From: Acidobacteriaceae bacterium
GTDB taxonomy: Bacteria; Acidobacteriota; Terriglobia; Terriglobales; Acidobacteriaceae
DNA: 64,000 nt
Assembly (NCBI GenBank): GCA_027449545.1
Contig: DAIDLI010000201.1
Coordinates: 26,922-90,921 of the forward strand
Direction: 5' to 3'
The position numbers were made by a program, and so were the translations under genes. How positions within the stretch are numbered: position 1 is the first letter of the stretch; the number at the start of each line of letters is the position of its first letter. Of the stretch, positions 26,892 through 38,697 are shown piece by piece. The notes under the pieces were generated by a model. It had not been told where the DNA came from, made no database searches, and saw only the letters and a program-made list of their open reading frames with translations.

Positions 26892-27165
26892 GCAGCGGTC
26901 CTTTCAGGGCGCGGGGTATTGCTCCAGTGCATCGCAGGGGATGGTTCGCTGCCGGCCAAGCGGTTGGATTATCTCGCCTTACCCTTGGGAAACGACCTGC
27001 CGGCTGGCCGTCTCCACGCAACCTTCTGCCTGGAAAAGCGTCTGAGGGTCAGATACCATTGTACGATCCCGGATTCGCGCGAAAATCGACAGGGTGAGAG
27101 AATAGCGGAAAGGAACCGACGCAGCGGACAGGAGAAGTGTTGTCCGCCGGGGCCCTGAGCAGCAG

Positions 27166-28257
27166 ATGCCGACCAGTGAAGCGCCAACCAACCTAGACGA
27201 AGAACAGGGACCCGCCGGTTCCGGCGAACCGCCTCGGCCCGAAGGGGACGCGGCAGGTTCGCGCAACGGCAACGGACTCCGAAGCAGTTCGCGCTGGGTG
27301 GACTACGACACCCACGAACTGCTGGAGATGATCAGCGAGCTCGAGGACGAGCGGCGCTGGGCGCGATTGCGCGAGGGCGTGTTGTGGGCTGTCCTCGTCC
27401 ACATCATGATCATTTTGGCCGTGGTGCTGCTGCCCAAGTATTTTCCCAACCTGGTGCCACGGGTCATCACCAGCAACATCAAGAACCACAAGGACTTCAC
27501 CTATCTCGACACGCCCTACCTGCCCAAGCCCAAGGTGGTGAAGCCGCTGGTGCGCCCGCCGCAGATCGACCAGAAGACTCTGGAAGAGCTGAGGAAGGAA
27601 CAGGAGGAGCGCGCCAAGGCTGCGCCGCAGCCGCCGGCGCCGCAACCTCCTCCGCCGCCGCAGGAGCAGGCCAAGGTCGAGCCCACGCCGCAGCCGGCCC
27701 AGCCCATTCCGCCCAGCCCGAAGTCGCAGTCGCCGGTTGAAGCGCCCAAGCCCGCTGCAGTCCCCGCAAAGCGGCCAGACTTCTCGGCCTTGTCCCAGAG
27801 CCCGGTTGACCAGCTTCACCAGGCGATGCAAAATGCCATGCGCAGCGGAGGCCAGGAACAAGGCGGCAACTTCGGCGGTGGCGGCCTGCCCATGCATCCC
27901 GGCGCCGGCACGGGCGGGGTGCAGGTACTGTCCGATACCCAGGGCGTAGACTTCAGCGCCTGGCTGCGTGCCTGGCACTATGAGACGGAGCGCACCTGGG
28001 ATCCGCTGATTCCGGACGAGGTGAACCCGCCCATCCTCAAATCCGGCATGGTGGCGATCCGGTTCAAAGTGCTGCCCAACGGGCGTCTGATGGACGGCAG
28101 CCTGGTATTGGAGGGCCGCTCCGGCGATGTGGCGCTGGATCGCGCCGCCTGGGGGGCTCTGACCGGCTCCAGCTATCCGCCGCTGCCCAAGGCGTTCCAT
28201 GGCCCGTACCTCGAGCTACGAGCCTGGTTCCTCTACAACATGCAGCCTCCGCAATAG
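27166..28257 (+). CDS. TonB-like energy transducer protein
   Basis: 363 residues in the TonB order: a 70-residue acidic cytoplasmic part, one membrane helix (GVLWAVLVHIMIILAVVLLP, residues 71-90), a Pro/Gln-rich periplasmic spacer (residues about 130-200), and a C-terminal beta-alpha-beta TonB domain (residues about 270-363; VAIRFKVLPNGRLMDGSLV). No exbB/exbD is adjacent. The long N-terminal cytoplasmic region is unlike classical TonB and recalls the TonB-related proteins of Acidobacteria and Myxobacteria. The receptor partner is unknown. Confidence 0.8.
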   Translation: MPTSEAPTNLDEEQGPAGSGEPPRPEGDAAGSRNGNGLRSSSRWVDYDTHELLEMISELEDERRWARLREGVLWAVLVHIMIILAVVLLPKYFPNLVPRVITSNIKNHKDFTYLDTPYLPKPKVVKPLVRPPQIDQKTLEELRKEQEERAKAAPQPPAPQPPPPPQEQAKVEPTPQPAQPIPPSPKSQSPVEAPKPAAVPAKRPDFSALSQSPVDQLHQAMQNAMRSGGQEQGGNFGGGGLPMHPGAGTGGVQVLSDTQGVDFSAWLRAWHYETERTWDPLIPDEVNPPILKSGMVAIRFKVLPNGRLMDGSLVLEGRSGDVALDRAAWGALTGSSYPPLPKAFHGPYLELRAWFLYNMQPPQ

Positions 28258-28371
28258 CCTGGCAACTGGTTTTTCCTAAAGCAAGACTGGCGACGACGCA
28301 TCCAATCACCCTCAGAAGTGCGCCCTGGGGGCGCAATCCAGAGGTCTGTCGTTATGATGGGTAGTGGGGGT

Positions 28372-28393
28372 CTGGAGAGCTGAAGCTCTCCAG
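28372..28393 (+). other. Perfect 10-bp hairpin between the TonB-like and TPR genes
   Basis: CTGGAGAGCT, two-base GA, AGCTCTCCAG. No T-run follows, so it is not a normal terminator; it may be an operator or an RNA stability element in a 200-bp gap. Confidence 0.5.
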
Positions 28394-28457
28394 CCGTTCT
28401 CCTGCGGCCGAAACGCTGTGCCGTGAGCGATAGAGCGGCCTCGATCCTGGAGAAGGA

Positions 28458-29585
28458 ATGACCACTGAGTCAAGGCGACTCGATCTTCCGCCTTATTTGA
28501 GACGAGAACCTGTGACCCTGGCGCTCCTCACCGGGGCGGCGGTTGTATTTTTTCTGGCGGTAAGCGCCCTTTCGGGGATCCATGATGCCCAGCGCGAGTC
28601 GCTGGCGCAGCGCTGGGCCGGGCGCGGTGTCGCGGACCTCAAGCTTCAGCACTATGAGCCGGCAGTGGTGGATTTTCGCACCGCGCTGCTCTATGCCCGC
28701 GATAGCAGCGCCTACCAGCTCAGCCTGGCGCAGGCGCTCATGGGTCTCCACCGCAACGACGAGGCGGAAGCCTATCTGCTGAACCTGTGGGAGCGGGAGC
28801 CAGAAAATGGCTTGGTGAGCCTGGAACTGGCGCGCATTGCGGCCAGCAAGGGCCAGACTGACCGTGCGTTGCGCTATTACCACAACGCTATCTACGCCAC
28901 CTGGACCGGCAGCCAGGACGAGGCGCGGCACCAGGCACGGCTGGAACTGATCAATTACCTGCTTCGAATCGATGCCAAGCCCCAGGCGGACGCGGAGTTG
29001 ATCGACTTGGCTGCCTCCTTTGGGCGTAACTCCCAGGAGAACCTTCTCCTCGGCCAGCTCTTTCTGCGCGCCGGCGACAACCGGCGGGCCCTGGGGGCCT
29101 TTCAGGATGCACTCAAGAGGCATCGGCACAATCCCACCGCACTGGCTGGCGCGGGAACCGCTGCCTACCAGTTGGCTCTGTACCCGGATGCGCAGCGCTA
29201 TCTCGAGAAAGCGCACGCCGCAGATCCTGGCAACTCCGAGGTTTCGGCGGAACTGAAGATGGCGCAAGCGGTTCTTCGCTGGGATCCCTTCCGGCCGCAG
29301 GTTCCGCAAGCGGAACGAAACCGGATGGCGCTGGATGCATTCGCCGCAGTGGGAAAGCGCCTGAAGAGCTGCCTCTCGAATCCCCAGGTGCAGCCGCTGC
29401 AACAGTCCTGGAGCAAGCTGAAGCCGCAGATGAACGAAGGTCTGCTGCGGCGTCAGCCCGATCTGGTCGATACCGCGATGAATCTTGCCTTTCAGATCGA
29501 GAAGCAGACTGCGAACACGTGTGGCCCACAATCGGACACGGACCGGGCGCTGCTGCTGATTTCAAATCTGCACGAGGAGAACTGA
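28458..29585 (+). CDS. Membrane-anchored TPR protein
   Basis: 375 residues. One membrane helix lies at residues about 22-40 (LALLTGAAVVFFLAVSAL) and then a soluble TPR array: units can be seen at AQRWAGRGVADLKLQHYEPA, LLGQLFLRAGDNRRALGAFQ, and AGAGTAAYQLALYPDAQRYL. The C-terminus carries two cysteines (KSCLSNPQ and NTCGPQ), perhaps a disulfide. It precedes the chloride channel gene with no gap (the stop lies within 2 bp of the CTG start), implying an operon. Function unknown. Confidence 0.75.
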   Translation: MTTESRRLDLPPYLRREPVTLALLTGAAVVFFLAVSALSGIHDAQRESLAQRWAGRGVADLKLQHYEPAVVDFRTALLYARDSSAYQLSLAQALMGLHRNDEAEAYLLNLWEREPENGLVSLELARIAASKGQTDRALRYYHNAIYATWTGSQDEARHQARLELINYLLRIDAKPQADAELIDLAASFGRNSQENLLLGQLFLRAGDNRRALGAFQDALKRHRHNPTALAGAGTAAYQLALYPDAQRYLEKAHAADPGNSEVSAELKMAQAVLRWDPFRPQVPQAERNRMALDAFAAVGKRLKSCLSNPQVQPLQQSWSKLKPQMNEGLLRRQPDLVDTAMNLAFQIEKQTANTCGPQSDTDRALLLISNLHEEN

Positions 29586-29586
29586 C

Positions 29587-31359
29587 CTGAATCCGAACGC
29601 AAATGTGCAGCAGATTGCTCCGGTGGAGGAGGTGGAGGCGGTGGCCTCGCACACCTCGAGGTTTCAGCCGGCGCGCGTCCTGCAAACCGTGTTTCGCGAA
29701 GACAGCTTCTTTCTCATCCTTTCTGTCTTCATCGGAATCTTCTCGGGGCTTGCGGTTGTCTGCTTTCGTTACGCCATCGACTGGTGTCAGTTGTATCTGC
29801 TGGGTTCGGGAGCCGAGCCATCGCACAGCCGGCTGCTGCTGGCGCCGGCGCTGACCGGAATCCTGATCGCGATCATCGTGATCCACTTCTTTCCCGCATC
29901 CCGTGGCAGCGGCGTGAATCAGACCAAGGCCGCGCTTTACATCTACAACGGCTTCATCCCGCTCAAGACGGCGGTGGGCAAGTTTATCTGCTCGGCTCTG
30001 GCGATTGGCTCGGGCCAGTCGCTGGGGCCGGAAGATCCCTCTTTGCAGATCGGCGCCAGCCTGGCTTCCGCATTGGGGCGCAAGCTGCACCTCTCACGGG
30101 AGCGCATGCGGCTGATTGCGCCGGTGGGTGCGGCGGCGGGACTGGCAGCCGCCTTTAACGCTCCCATCTCCGCGGTGCTGTTCGTCATCGAGGAGGTGAT
30201 TGGGCGCTGGACGGCGGGCATCCTGGGCTCCGTGGTGTTGTCGGCGGTCTCCAGTGTGGTGGTCATGCGCTGGTTCCTGGGCTCGGAGTCGATGTTCCGC
30301 ATTCCGCCGGTGGAGTTGAAAAGCCCGTCGGAACTGATCGCGTACTCGATCCTAGGCATCATCGGCGGGCTCGCTTCGGTGGTCTTTGCCAGCGGGATTC
30401 AGGAACTTCGGCCGCGGTTCCGCAGGATGAGCCCCTGGACCCAGTACCTGCAACCGGCGGTGGCTGGGCTGGTGATCGGGGTGATCGCCATGCTGGGCGC
30501 GCCGCAGGTGATGGGCGCCGGCTATGTCTACATCGACCAGGCCATGCACGGGCAGTTCACCTGGCAATTTCTTGCCATCCTGGCATTGCTCAAGATTGTT
30601 GCGACCCTGGTCTCGTTCGTGAGCGGAACGCCGGGCGGCATGTTCGCGCCCACTCTGTTCATCGGCGCCATGCTCGGCGCGGCGGTGGGCGGCGTGGAGC
30701 ATATGCTTTATCCGCATCTGAGCTCCTCGCCGGGAACCTTCGCGCTGGTAGGCATGGGCGTGTTGTTTGCCGGCTTCCTGCGCGTGCCGATGACCTCGGT
30801 TTTCATGGTGCTGGAGGTGAGCGGCAATTACACCATCATCGTGCCCGTCATGATCGCCAACACCTTCGCCTACGTGATCTCGCGCGGCTTGATGCCTACG
30901 CCGATCTTCGACGTGCTGAGCCGCCAGGATGGTATGGAACTGCCCTCCATGGAGGAGCAGCGCGAGGAGAGCATTCTGCGTGTCGAAGACGCCATGCAGC
31001 CGCCCTCCGATCCGATTCTGAATCCGGAGGACTCGGTGGAGAAAGCCGAGCGGCTGGCGGAACAGACCTCGCGCCACGTCCTGCTGGTGCGCCTGCGGCC
31101 CTCGGGCTGGAGCACGGTCGGCATCGAGGAGCTGAAGAAGCTGGTCGCGGAGGGCAAGGGCACGCAGCCGATCGAGTCGGTGCTGACCGGCGATCCAGTG
31201 CCCTCGCTGCACCCCGACCTGCCCCTGGATACGGCACTGCGCTACGTGGATCGCTGGCCGGTGGTGCCGGTGGTCAATCGCGCCGACCTGAGCGAAGTCG
31301 AAGGCCTCATTACCGAACGCGACGTGCTGGAGCGGTATCGGGATTTTGGCGGAGAATAG
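29587..31359 (+). CDS. ClC-family chloride channel/antiporter with CBS domains, possible CTG start
   Basis: About 590 residues. The ClC core has SRGSGVN (canonical GSGIP), GQSLGPEDPSLQIG (canonical GREGP with the gating Glu retained) and GTPGGMFAPTLF. A C-terminal CBS pair begins near residue 440. The start is unclear. GAGGAGA (29574-29580) is six bases before an in-frame CTG at 29587, whereas the first ordinary start codon (GTG 29605) is 24 bases away, so I favour CTG. The Pro-to-Asn change in GSGVN is unusual, so the anion choice is uncertain. Confidence 0.85.
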   Translation: MNPNANVQQIAPVEEVEAVASHTSRFQPARVLQTVFREDSFFLILSVFIGIFSGLAVVCFRYAIDWCQLYLLGSGAEPSHSRLLLAPALTGILIAIIVIHFFPASRGSGVNQTKAALYIYNGFIPLKTAVGKFICSALAIGSGQSLGPEDPSLQIGASLASALGRKLHLSRERMRLIAPVGAAAGLAAAFNAPISAVLFVIEEVIGRWTAGILGSVVLSAVSSVVVMRWFLGSESMFRIPPVELKSPSELIAYSILGIIGGLASVVFASGIQELRPRFRRMSPWTQYLQPAVAGLVIGVIAMLGAPQVMGAGYVYIDQAMHGQFTWQFLAILALLKIVATLVSFVSGTPGGMFAPTLFIGAMLGAAVGGVEHMLYPHLSSSPGTFALVGMGVLFAGFLRVPMTSVFMVLEVSGNYTIIVPVMIANTFAYVISRGLMPTPIFDVLSRQDGMELPSMEEQREESILRVEDAMQPPSDPILNPEDSVEKAERLAEQTSRHVLLVRLRPSGWSTVGIEELKKLVAEGKGTQPIESVLTGDPVPSLHPDLPLDTALRYVDRWPVVPVVNRADLSEVEGLITERDVLERYRDFGGE

Positions 31360-31634
31360 CGTTAGCGAAAGCAGACTTCAGGCGGCAGGGATCTGACGCT
31401 ACGGGTCGCGCTTTCTTGCCTGTACGCAGGAGCGCTAAAATTCCAGAAGGGCTATGTACGACGCGTTCTTCCATGCCGGTATGCTGCTCAAGCGGTTTCG
31501 CCGCGGCCGCCACGACCGTGGACGGAATGCCACCGCCTCAGTAATCTGATTTCGACAGATCTGTCTTGCACCCGGGCGCCCCTGCGCGCATCCGTGGTGC
31601 CGCCTATGCACTTGTCCAAGATCAGGAGAAAGAA

Positions 31635-34454
<2,820 letters not shown>

Positions 34455-34459
34455 GCGGA

Positions 34460-34572
34460 GCCACCTGCGGTGGGGCGGCCGGCGCTTGCGGCACCTGCGG
34501 TGCGGCAGACGGCGACTACGCGCCCGGTGGTTTGTGGTCTCCCAGGTCTCAAAGTCGAGACCTGGGGCACCC
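34460..34572. repeat. Compound repeat: GC-rich words plus palindrome copy 7
   Basis: The words CCACCTGCGGTGGGGCGGCCGG and GCACCTGCGGTGCGGCAGACGG (about 34464-34512) match the 5507-5529 word. Then CCCAGGTCTC-AAAGTC-GAGACCTGGGGCACCC (34541-34572), a near-perfect palindrome copy. The ending CGGCACCCGGCACCCG is a short tandem of the right-hand tip. Located between the acnA stop and a convergent gene. Confidence 0.75.
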
Positions 34573-34598
34573 GGCACCCGGCACCCGACCCAACGGAA

Positions 34599-35453
34599 TC
34601 AGTTGCCGAAAGCGCTCGCCTGATGCGGCATCATGCTGAAGGGCGGCGCGCCGCCTTTGCCGCCCCAGGTCCAGTACATGCCCACATAAGCGTAGTTCTC
34701 CGTCTGCCCTGCGACCGAGTGGCCGTAGCAGAACAGGAACTGCTTGTTGGGATTGTGGAAGTGATAGTAGCCTCCCACATCGACCAGCGCAGACGGCTCA
34801 ATCTGCGGAGTGGCAAGGCCTTCCGCGCCGTGGGCGAAGATCTCCGCGCCCAATTCGAGGCGTTCGTTCAGCTCCTTCTTGACCAGCCAGCCGGTGTAGG
34901 GATAGGTCTTGTAGCCCGCCTGGCGCACGATGGTGTAGCCCCCGCCGCCGTCGAAGAGCCATTTGCCCCAGTTCTTCTGGATCCATAACGGCACCTTGTA
35001 CCAGACCTTGCCCACGCCCAGCCCTTTGTCGTAGTTGCCGGTGGGCATCTCGTACATCACGAAGGTGCCGATCTGGGGGATGTGCCGGGACTCCTTGATG
35101 AAGGCGATCTTGGTGCCCAGTTCCATGTCGGTGAGGCCGAAGGCGGATGGTCCCACGCTGGCCGCCGGCGCGTACACGGGACTGTTGGAGGGATTGATGG
35201 AGCCCCAGGGCAGGATCATGTGCAACTGCACGCGGGGCAGTGCGCCCCAGTTGAACTCAGATGCCGGACCAGTCGAGTCCATTTCCACCGGGGTCCCATC
35301 GGCGCCGCCGAAGATGTAGAACTCGTAGTGGTGCAGATCCACGGGCACCGGATCGTCGGTTTGATAGGGAGGTCCCTGCGCATGCAGGCGTGCGCAAGCC
35401 CCCACCAGCAGGAGCAGCGCCAGGACCTTCACGGACTTGGGAAGAGCTTGCAT
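34599..35453 (-). CDS. Exported beta-barrel-like protein (Phenol_MetA_deg-like)
   Basis: 284 residues. A signal peptide ending near RLHAQG (start KSVKVLALLLLVGACA) is followed by alternating amphipathic strands ending in aromatic residues, such as LHHYEFYIFGGADG and VQLHMILPWGSI, typical of outer-membrane beta-barrels. Segments such as GTKIAFIKES and TFVMYEMPTGNYDKGLG suggest a transporter of the MetA-degradation (pfam13557-like) class. I am not certain of the family. It is convergent with acnA. Confidence 0.6.
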   Translation of the reverse strand: MQALPKSVKVLALLLLVGACARLHAQGPPYQTDDPVPVDLHHYEFYIFGGADGTPVEMDSTGPASEFNWGALPRVQLHMILPWGSINPSNSPVYAPAASVGPSAFGLTDMELGTKIAFIKESRHIPQIGTFVMYEMPTGNYDKGLGVGKVWYKVPLWIQKNWGKWLFDGGGGYTIVRQAGYKTYPYTGWLVKKELNERLELGAEIFAHGAEGLATPQIEPSALVDVGGYYHFHNPNKQFLFCYGHSVAGQTENYAYVGMYWTWGGKGGAPPFSMMPHQASAFGN

Positions 35454-35559
35454 TGAGAATCAGGCGCGGGGAACTAGGGCACCGCCAGCTATAGCCATGC
35501 TAAAAGCAAGCGTGGAGACTCAGCTCCATTCAGAATGACAGAGCTGTAAATTTTGCAGA

Positions 35560-36801
35560 TTAGTGCAGTGCCGCGATCAGCGAGCGCAGCCGCTTCTGCG
35601 CGGGCTTCTCTACGAAGTGGAGCGCCATTACCGCGATCACCACCATGAGGGCGTAGCTAATCCAGGGATCGAACTGCTTCAGGTGCAGCCACACCAGGAT
35701 GTTCGACTCGTGAACCAGGTGCCACATATTGAAGTGCAGCAGGTACATGCAGTAGCTGGCTTCGCCGACGAAGACCAGTGGCGCCCAACCGAACAGCGTG
35801 GACAGGAAGTTTTCTCCCGCCAGGCCCAGCACCATGCAGCCAAAGATCGGCATCAGCATGCCATCGTGAATCAGGGCATAGGGTAGCAGGTAAGCGTGGG
35901 AGAGCAGCAGATACAGCGAGCCGAATCCGAATGCGCCCAGCAGGGTGCGCAGCCGGCTGGCGCGCCCGATGACCTCGTCCAGCCCGGCGAGCATCACCCC
36001 GAAGATGAAGCTGGCCAGGTGAGGCAGCGGGGTGAACTTGAGCGCATTCAGCCAGAATCCCCAGCTATAGCGGTCGATCTTCGCCAGGCCGTCGGGATGG
36101 TAGAGCACGTAGAGTGTGCCCGGAATCAGGCTCAGCAGCCACACGCCGGCCATCTTGCTTACATGCCAGCCCACGTGCTGCGGGCGCTTCCAGCGGGCCA
36201 TCCAGGGAAAGAGAAAATAAAAAAATGCCTCCGCCGACATGGTCCACGCCGGCGTGTTGAGAAACGTGGCGATCTGTGGCACCCAGCCTTGCAGCAGCAG
36301 CGGCGTGAGCGCCATGCCGGTCCAGAACATGCCATGGGTATGCGCCCTGTACTCCAGCGGCAGCACCTGGATCGAGATCAACAGGCTGAGGATGTAGATG
36401 GGGTAAAGCCGCGTGAAGCGCGCCTCCCAGAACCGCCGCTTGTCCAGCTTTCCGGCGCGCGCCTTTCCCGAGTAGTTGTAGGCCAGCACAAAACCCGAGA
36501 GCAGGATGAAGAAGCTCACCGAGGCGTAGCCGGCATTGATAACCGGCGCCAGGGGGCCAAACCAGTTGGGATTGGAGTAATGAAAAAAGACGATGTTCAG
36601 CGCTGCAAAACAGCGCAAGCCGGTCAACGCGTTCAGGCGCGCAGGGCGCTCGGCCGTAATCTGTGCCTGTTCCGGCGCTGTGGCCGCCTGCCTGGCGGTC
36701 TTCATGGCCGGTAGAGGCAGGGCCGTGGAGATCTGGTTACCGATGACCTGCAAACAACAATCCTTCCAGGGAAGATCCTTAAAGCCTGTGGATAGACCCA
36801 T
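35560..36801 (-). CDS. Acyltransferase-3 family membrane protein
   Basis: 413 residues with about ten membrane helices. The N-terminal LNALTGLRCFAALNIVFFHYS contains the R-x-x-A-x-x-x-V-x-x-x-H motif of the acyltransferase-3 (YrhL/OafA) family; AWTMSAEAFFYFLFPW is the second conserved block. Such enzymes O-acetylate or succinylate cell-surface sugars. The start is uncertain: the ATG at 36801 has a weak AAGGGG just before it, and an ATG at 36705 is also possible. Confidence 0.87.
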   Translation of the reverse strand: MGLSTGFKDLPWKDCCLQVIGNQISTALPLPAMKTARQAATAPEQAQITAERPARLNALTGLRCFAALNIVFFHYSNPNWFGPLAPVINAGYASVSFFILLSGFVLAYNYSGKARAGKLDKRRFWEARFTRLYPIYILSLLISIQVLPLEYRAHTHGMFWTGMALTPLLLQGWVPQIATFLNTPAWTMSAEAFFYFLFPWMARWKRPQHVGWHVSKMAGVWLLSLIPGTLYVLYHPDGLAKIDRYSWGFWLNALKFTPLPHLASFIFGVMLAGLDEVIGRASRLRTLLGAFGFGSLYLLLSHAYLLPYALIHDGMLMPIFGCMVLGLAGENFLSTLFGWAPLVFVGEASYCMYLLHFNMWHLVHESNILVWLHLKQFDPWISYALMVVIAVMALHFVEKPAQKRLRSLIAALH

Positions 36802-36887
36802 CCCCTTCAGCGCCAGAAACGCCGTTGTTCATTGGACGCGATCCGGGCGATCGAGAGACGCACTGCGGAGGCAAATTTCACGCCCGC

Positions 36888-37592
36888 CTAGGCAGTAACC
36901 AGCGACCCTACCCGCTCTCCCATCACCACCCGCTTGATGTTGCCGGGCTGGTTCATATTGAAGATGATCATGGGCAGGTTGTTGTCCTTGCACAGGCTGA
37001 CGGCAGTCAGATCCATGACCCGCAGCCCCTGGCGCAGGATCTCCATGTAGCTGATCTCGTCGTACTTAACCGCGTCTTTCACCAGCACGGGATCGGCGTT
37101 GTAGACGCCTTCCACCTTGGTGGCCTTCAGCAGCACGTCGGCCTTGATCTCCATGGCGCGCAGGCTGGCGGCGGTGTCGGTAGAGAAGAAGGGATTGCCG
37201 GTTCCGGCCGCGAAGATGACCACCCGGCCCTTCTCCAGGTGGCGCACGGCGCGCCGCCGGATGTAGGGCTCGGCGAGCTGGTTCATCAGCACCGCGGACA
37301 TGACCCGGCACTGGACGCCGCGCTTTTCAATGGCGTCCTGCAGGGCAATGGCGTTGATAACCGTCGACAGCATGCCCATCGAGTCGGCGCTGACGCGGTC
37401 CATCTCCTTTGCCTGGCTGGCCACGCCCCGGAAAAAATTACCCCCGCCGACGACGATGCCGATCTCCACGCCCAGAGCGTGAACGTCGGCAATTTCGGCG
37501 GTGATATCGGCGACACGATCGGCGTCGAGACCGAAGCCGCGCTCGCCGGCCAGAGCCTCGCCTGAAAGCTTAAGAACGATCCGCTTATACAT
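36888..37592 (-). CDS. pyrH: UMP kinase
   Basis: 234 residues, the amino-acid-kinase fold. [10 protein letters not shown] carries the phosphate-binding lysine, GGGNFFRG binds UMP, and [13 protein letters not shown] and the [11 protein letters not shown] segment are typical. It phosphorylates UMP to UDP in pyrimidine synthesis. In many bacteria it lies in an rpsB-tsf-pyrH-frr cluster; here it is next to rplS instead and none of those neighbours is in the window. It is 86 bp from the acyltransferase. Confidence 0.96.
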   Translation of the reverse strand: MYKRIVLKLSGEALAGERGFGLDADRVADITAEIADVHALGVEIGIVVGGGNFFRGVASQAKEMDRVSADSMGMLSTVINAIALQDAIEKRGVQCRVMSAVLMNQLAEPYIRRRAVRHLEKGRVVIFAAGTGNPFFSTDTAASLRAMEIKADVLLKATKVEGVYNADPVLVKDAVKYDEISYMEILRQGLRVMDLTAVSLCKDNNLPMIIFNMNQPGNIKRVVMGERVGSLVTA

Positions 37593-37649
37593 TCCGCTTC
37601 GAGTATCGCATAGGAGCCGGAGCTCCGGCTGTGGGAGAGCGGCGGGCAG

Positions 37650-37681
37650 AAAACGACCCCGGCCTCGGCCGGGGTCGTTTT
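37650..37681. terminator. Bidirectional terminator between rplS and pyrH
   Basis: AAAACGACCCCGGCC, loop TC, GGCCGGGGTCGTTTT. A 15-bp stem flanked by A and T runs. On the minus strand it begins 23 bases past the rplS stop and so separates rplS from pyrH. Confidence 0.88.
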
Positions 37682-37704
37682 GCTCCTCCCCCGAAAAGCA
37701 GGAC

Positions 37705-38076
37705 TTAAGCGCGAACCGCGCCGGTGTTGCGGTCTACTTCCTTGAGACGAGCAGCCTTACCACGCAGTCCGCGGATGTAGAACAGCTTGGCGCGGCGAAC
37801 CTTGTAGCTGCGCACCTTGTCGATCTTTTCGATGACTTTGGAGTTGAACGGGAAGATGCGCTCGACGCCCTGGCCGAAGCTCATCTTGCGCACGGTAAAG
37901 GTGCCCTGGGGGCCCCGGTTGATGGCGATTACCAGTCCTTCAAAGGCCTGGAGACGTTCCTTGTCGCCTTCCTTGATCTTCACCTGCACGCGGATCTGGT
38001 CGCCGGGTACAAACTCCGGCAGGTCGGTGCGCTTCAGCTTCTCAGCAAGGCGCTGCATCACGGGATGAATTGACAT
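37705..38076 (-). CDS. rplS: 50S ribosomal protein L19
   Basis: 123 residues. Core motifs: [17 protein letters not shown], the beta-hairpin [11 protein letters not shown], and the C-terminal [17 protein letters not shown]19 sits at the 30S-50S interface. It is usually in an rpsP-rimM-trmD-rplS operon, but here it is alone with its own terminator. The ATG at 38076 fits the usual N-terminus ([13 protein letters not shown]). The 3' neighbour pyrH is beyond the terminator. Confidence 0.96.
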   Translation of the reverse strand: MSIHPVMQRLAEKLKRTDLPEFVPGDQIRVQVKIKEGDKERLQAFEGLVIAINRGPQGTFTVRKMSFGQGVERIFPFNSKVIEKIDKVRSYKVRRAKLFYIRGLRGKAARLKEVDRNTGAVRA

Positions 38077-38421
38077 GGTCTTTTCCTGCGTTTGAACTCA
38101 GAACCTTAAGTTTATCAGAGAACAGGCCCCGATGACGAACGGGCCGCCGAGCTCCTGTTGGGCGTCCGGTGGGCCGTGGCCGGGGAAGCCCACTTGGGTT
38201 AGTGCTGCTGCTCGATTTTGCAGCAGGTCTCGATCCTCAGCGGAATTGCTGTCAAGGGGCTTCGGCAGCCTGTAGGCGACACCTGCGGGCCATCCTGACA
38301 GCAAACCTGGGGACTTTCCCGGCGCACTCCTCGGGAAATCCCCTTGTTTCTCGCCGTTTGCTCCTGTTTTGGCAGGCGATTACAATCCTATGCACCCCGG
38401 CGCGGCATCCAAACGGAGTGA
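38077..38421. other. Divergent gap between rplS and a small plus-strand ORF
   Basis: 345 bases. On the plus strand a TACAAT box occurs near 38380 without a clear -35. The stretch upstream has direct and inverted short words (TGCTGCTGCTCGATTTTGCAGCAGG) but nothing I can name. The rplS leader presumably lies here on the minus strand. Confidence 0.45.
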
Positions 38422-38613
38422 ATGGCGTACCTCGGTTGCAAACCCGCCGCCCCCAATCTCGTAGAGCTTTTGAGATCCACTCTGCGGCGCCTCGAGCAAA
38501 TGGAGGATTTGCGCCCAAATGATCCAGCTCTGAAGGAGATCAAGAGCTCGATTCTCCGCTCCATCGCCGAACTGGAGGTTTCCCGGGAAGAACGCATTCT
38601 TGATGCCGCCTGA
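38422..38613 (+). CDS. Small helical protein, unknown function
   Basis: 63 residues predicted to be two amphipathic helices (LVELLRSTLRRLEQMEDLR and DPALKEIKSSILRSIAELEV). ACGGAGTGA gives a ribosome site (GGAG) five bases before the ATG, and a strong terminator follows 27 bases after the stop. Such a neat transcription unit in a 700-bp region argues that the ORF is real. I do not recognise a family; the coiled shape suggests dimerisation. Confidence 0.65.
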   Translation: MAYLGCKPAAPNLVELLRSTLRRLEQMEDLRPNDPALKEIKSSILRSIAELEVSREERILDAA

Positions 38614-38639
38614 ACGGCGGGATCCCTGTTTTGGCAAAC

Positions 38640-38681
38640 AAGCGAAAGCCCGGCCGCCATCGGCCGGGCTTTCGCTTGTTT
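38640..38681. terminator. Bidirectional terminator
   Basis: AAGCGAAAGCCCGGCCG, loop CCAT, CGGCCGGGCTTTCGCTT (38640-38677), then GTTTT on the plus strand and GTTTG on the minus strand. A 17-bp stem ends both the small ORF and the beta-propeller operon, which converge here. Confidence 0.9.
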
Positions 38682-38697
38682 TGATTGCGACACCCGA

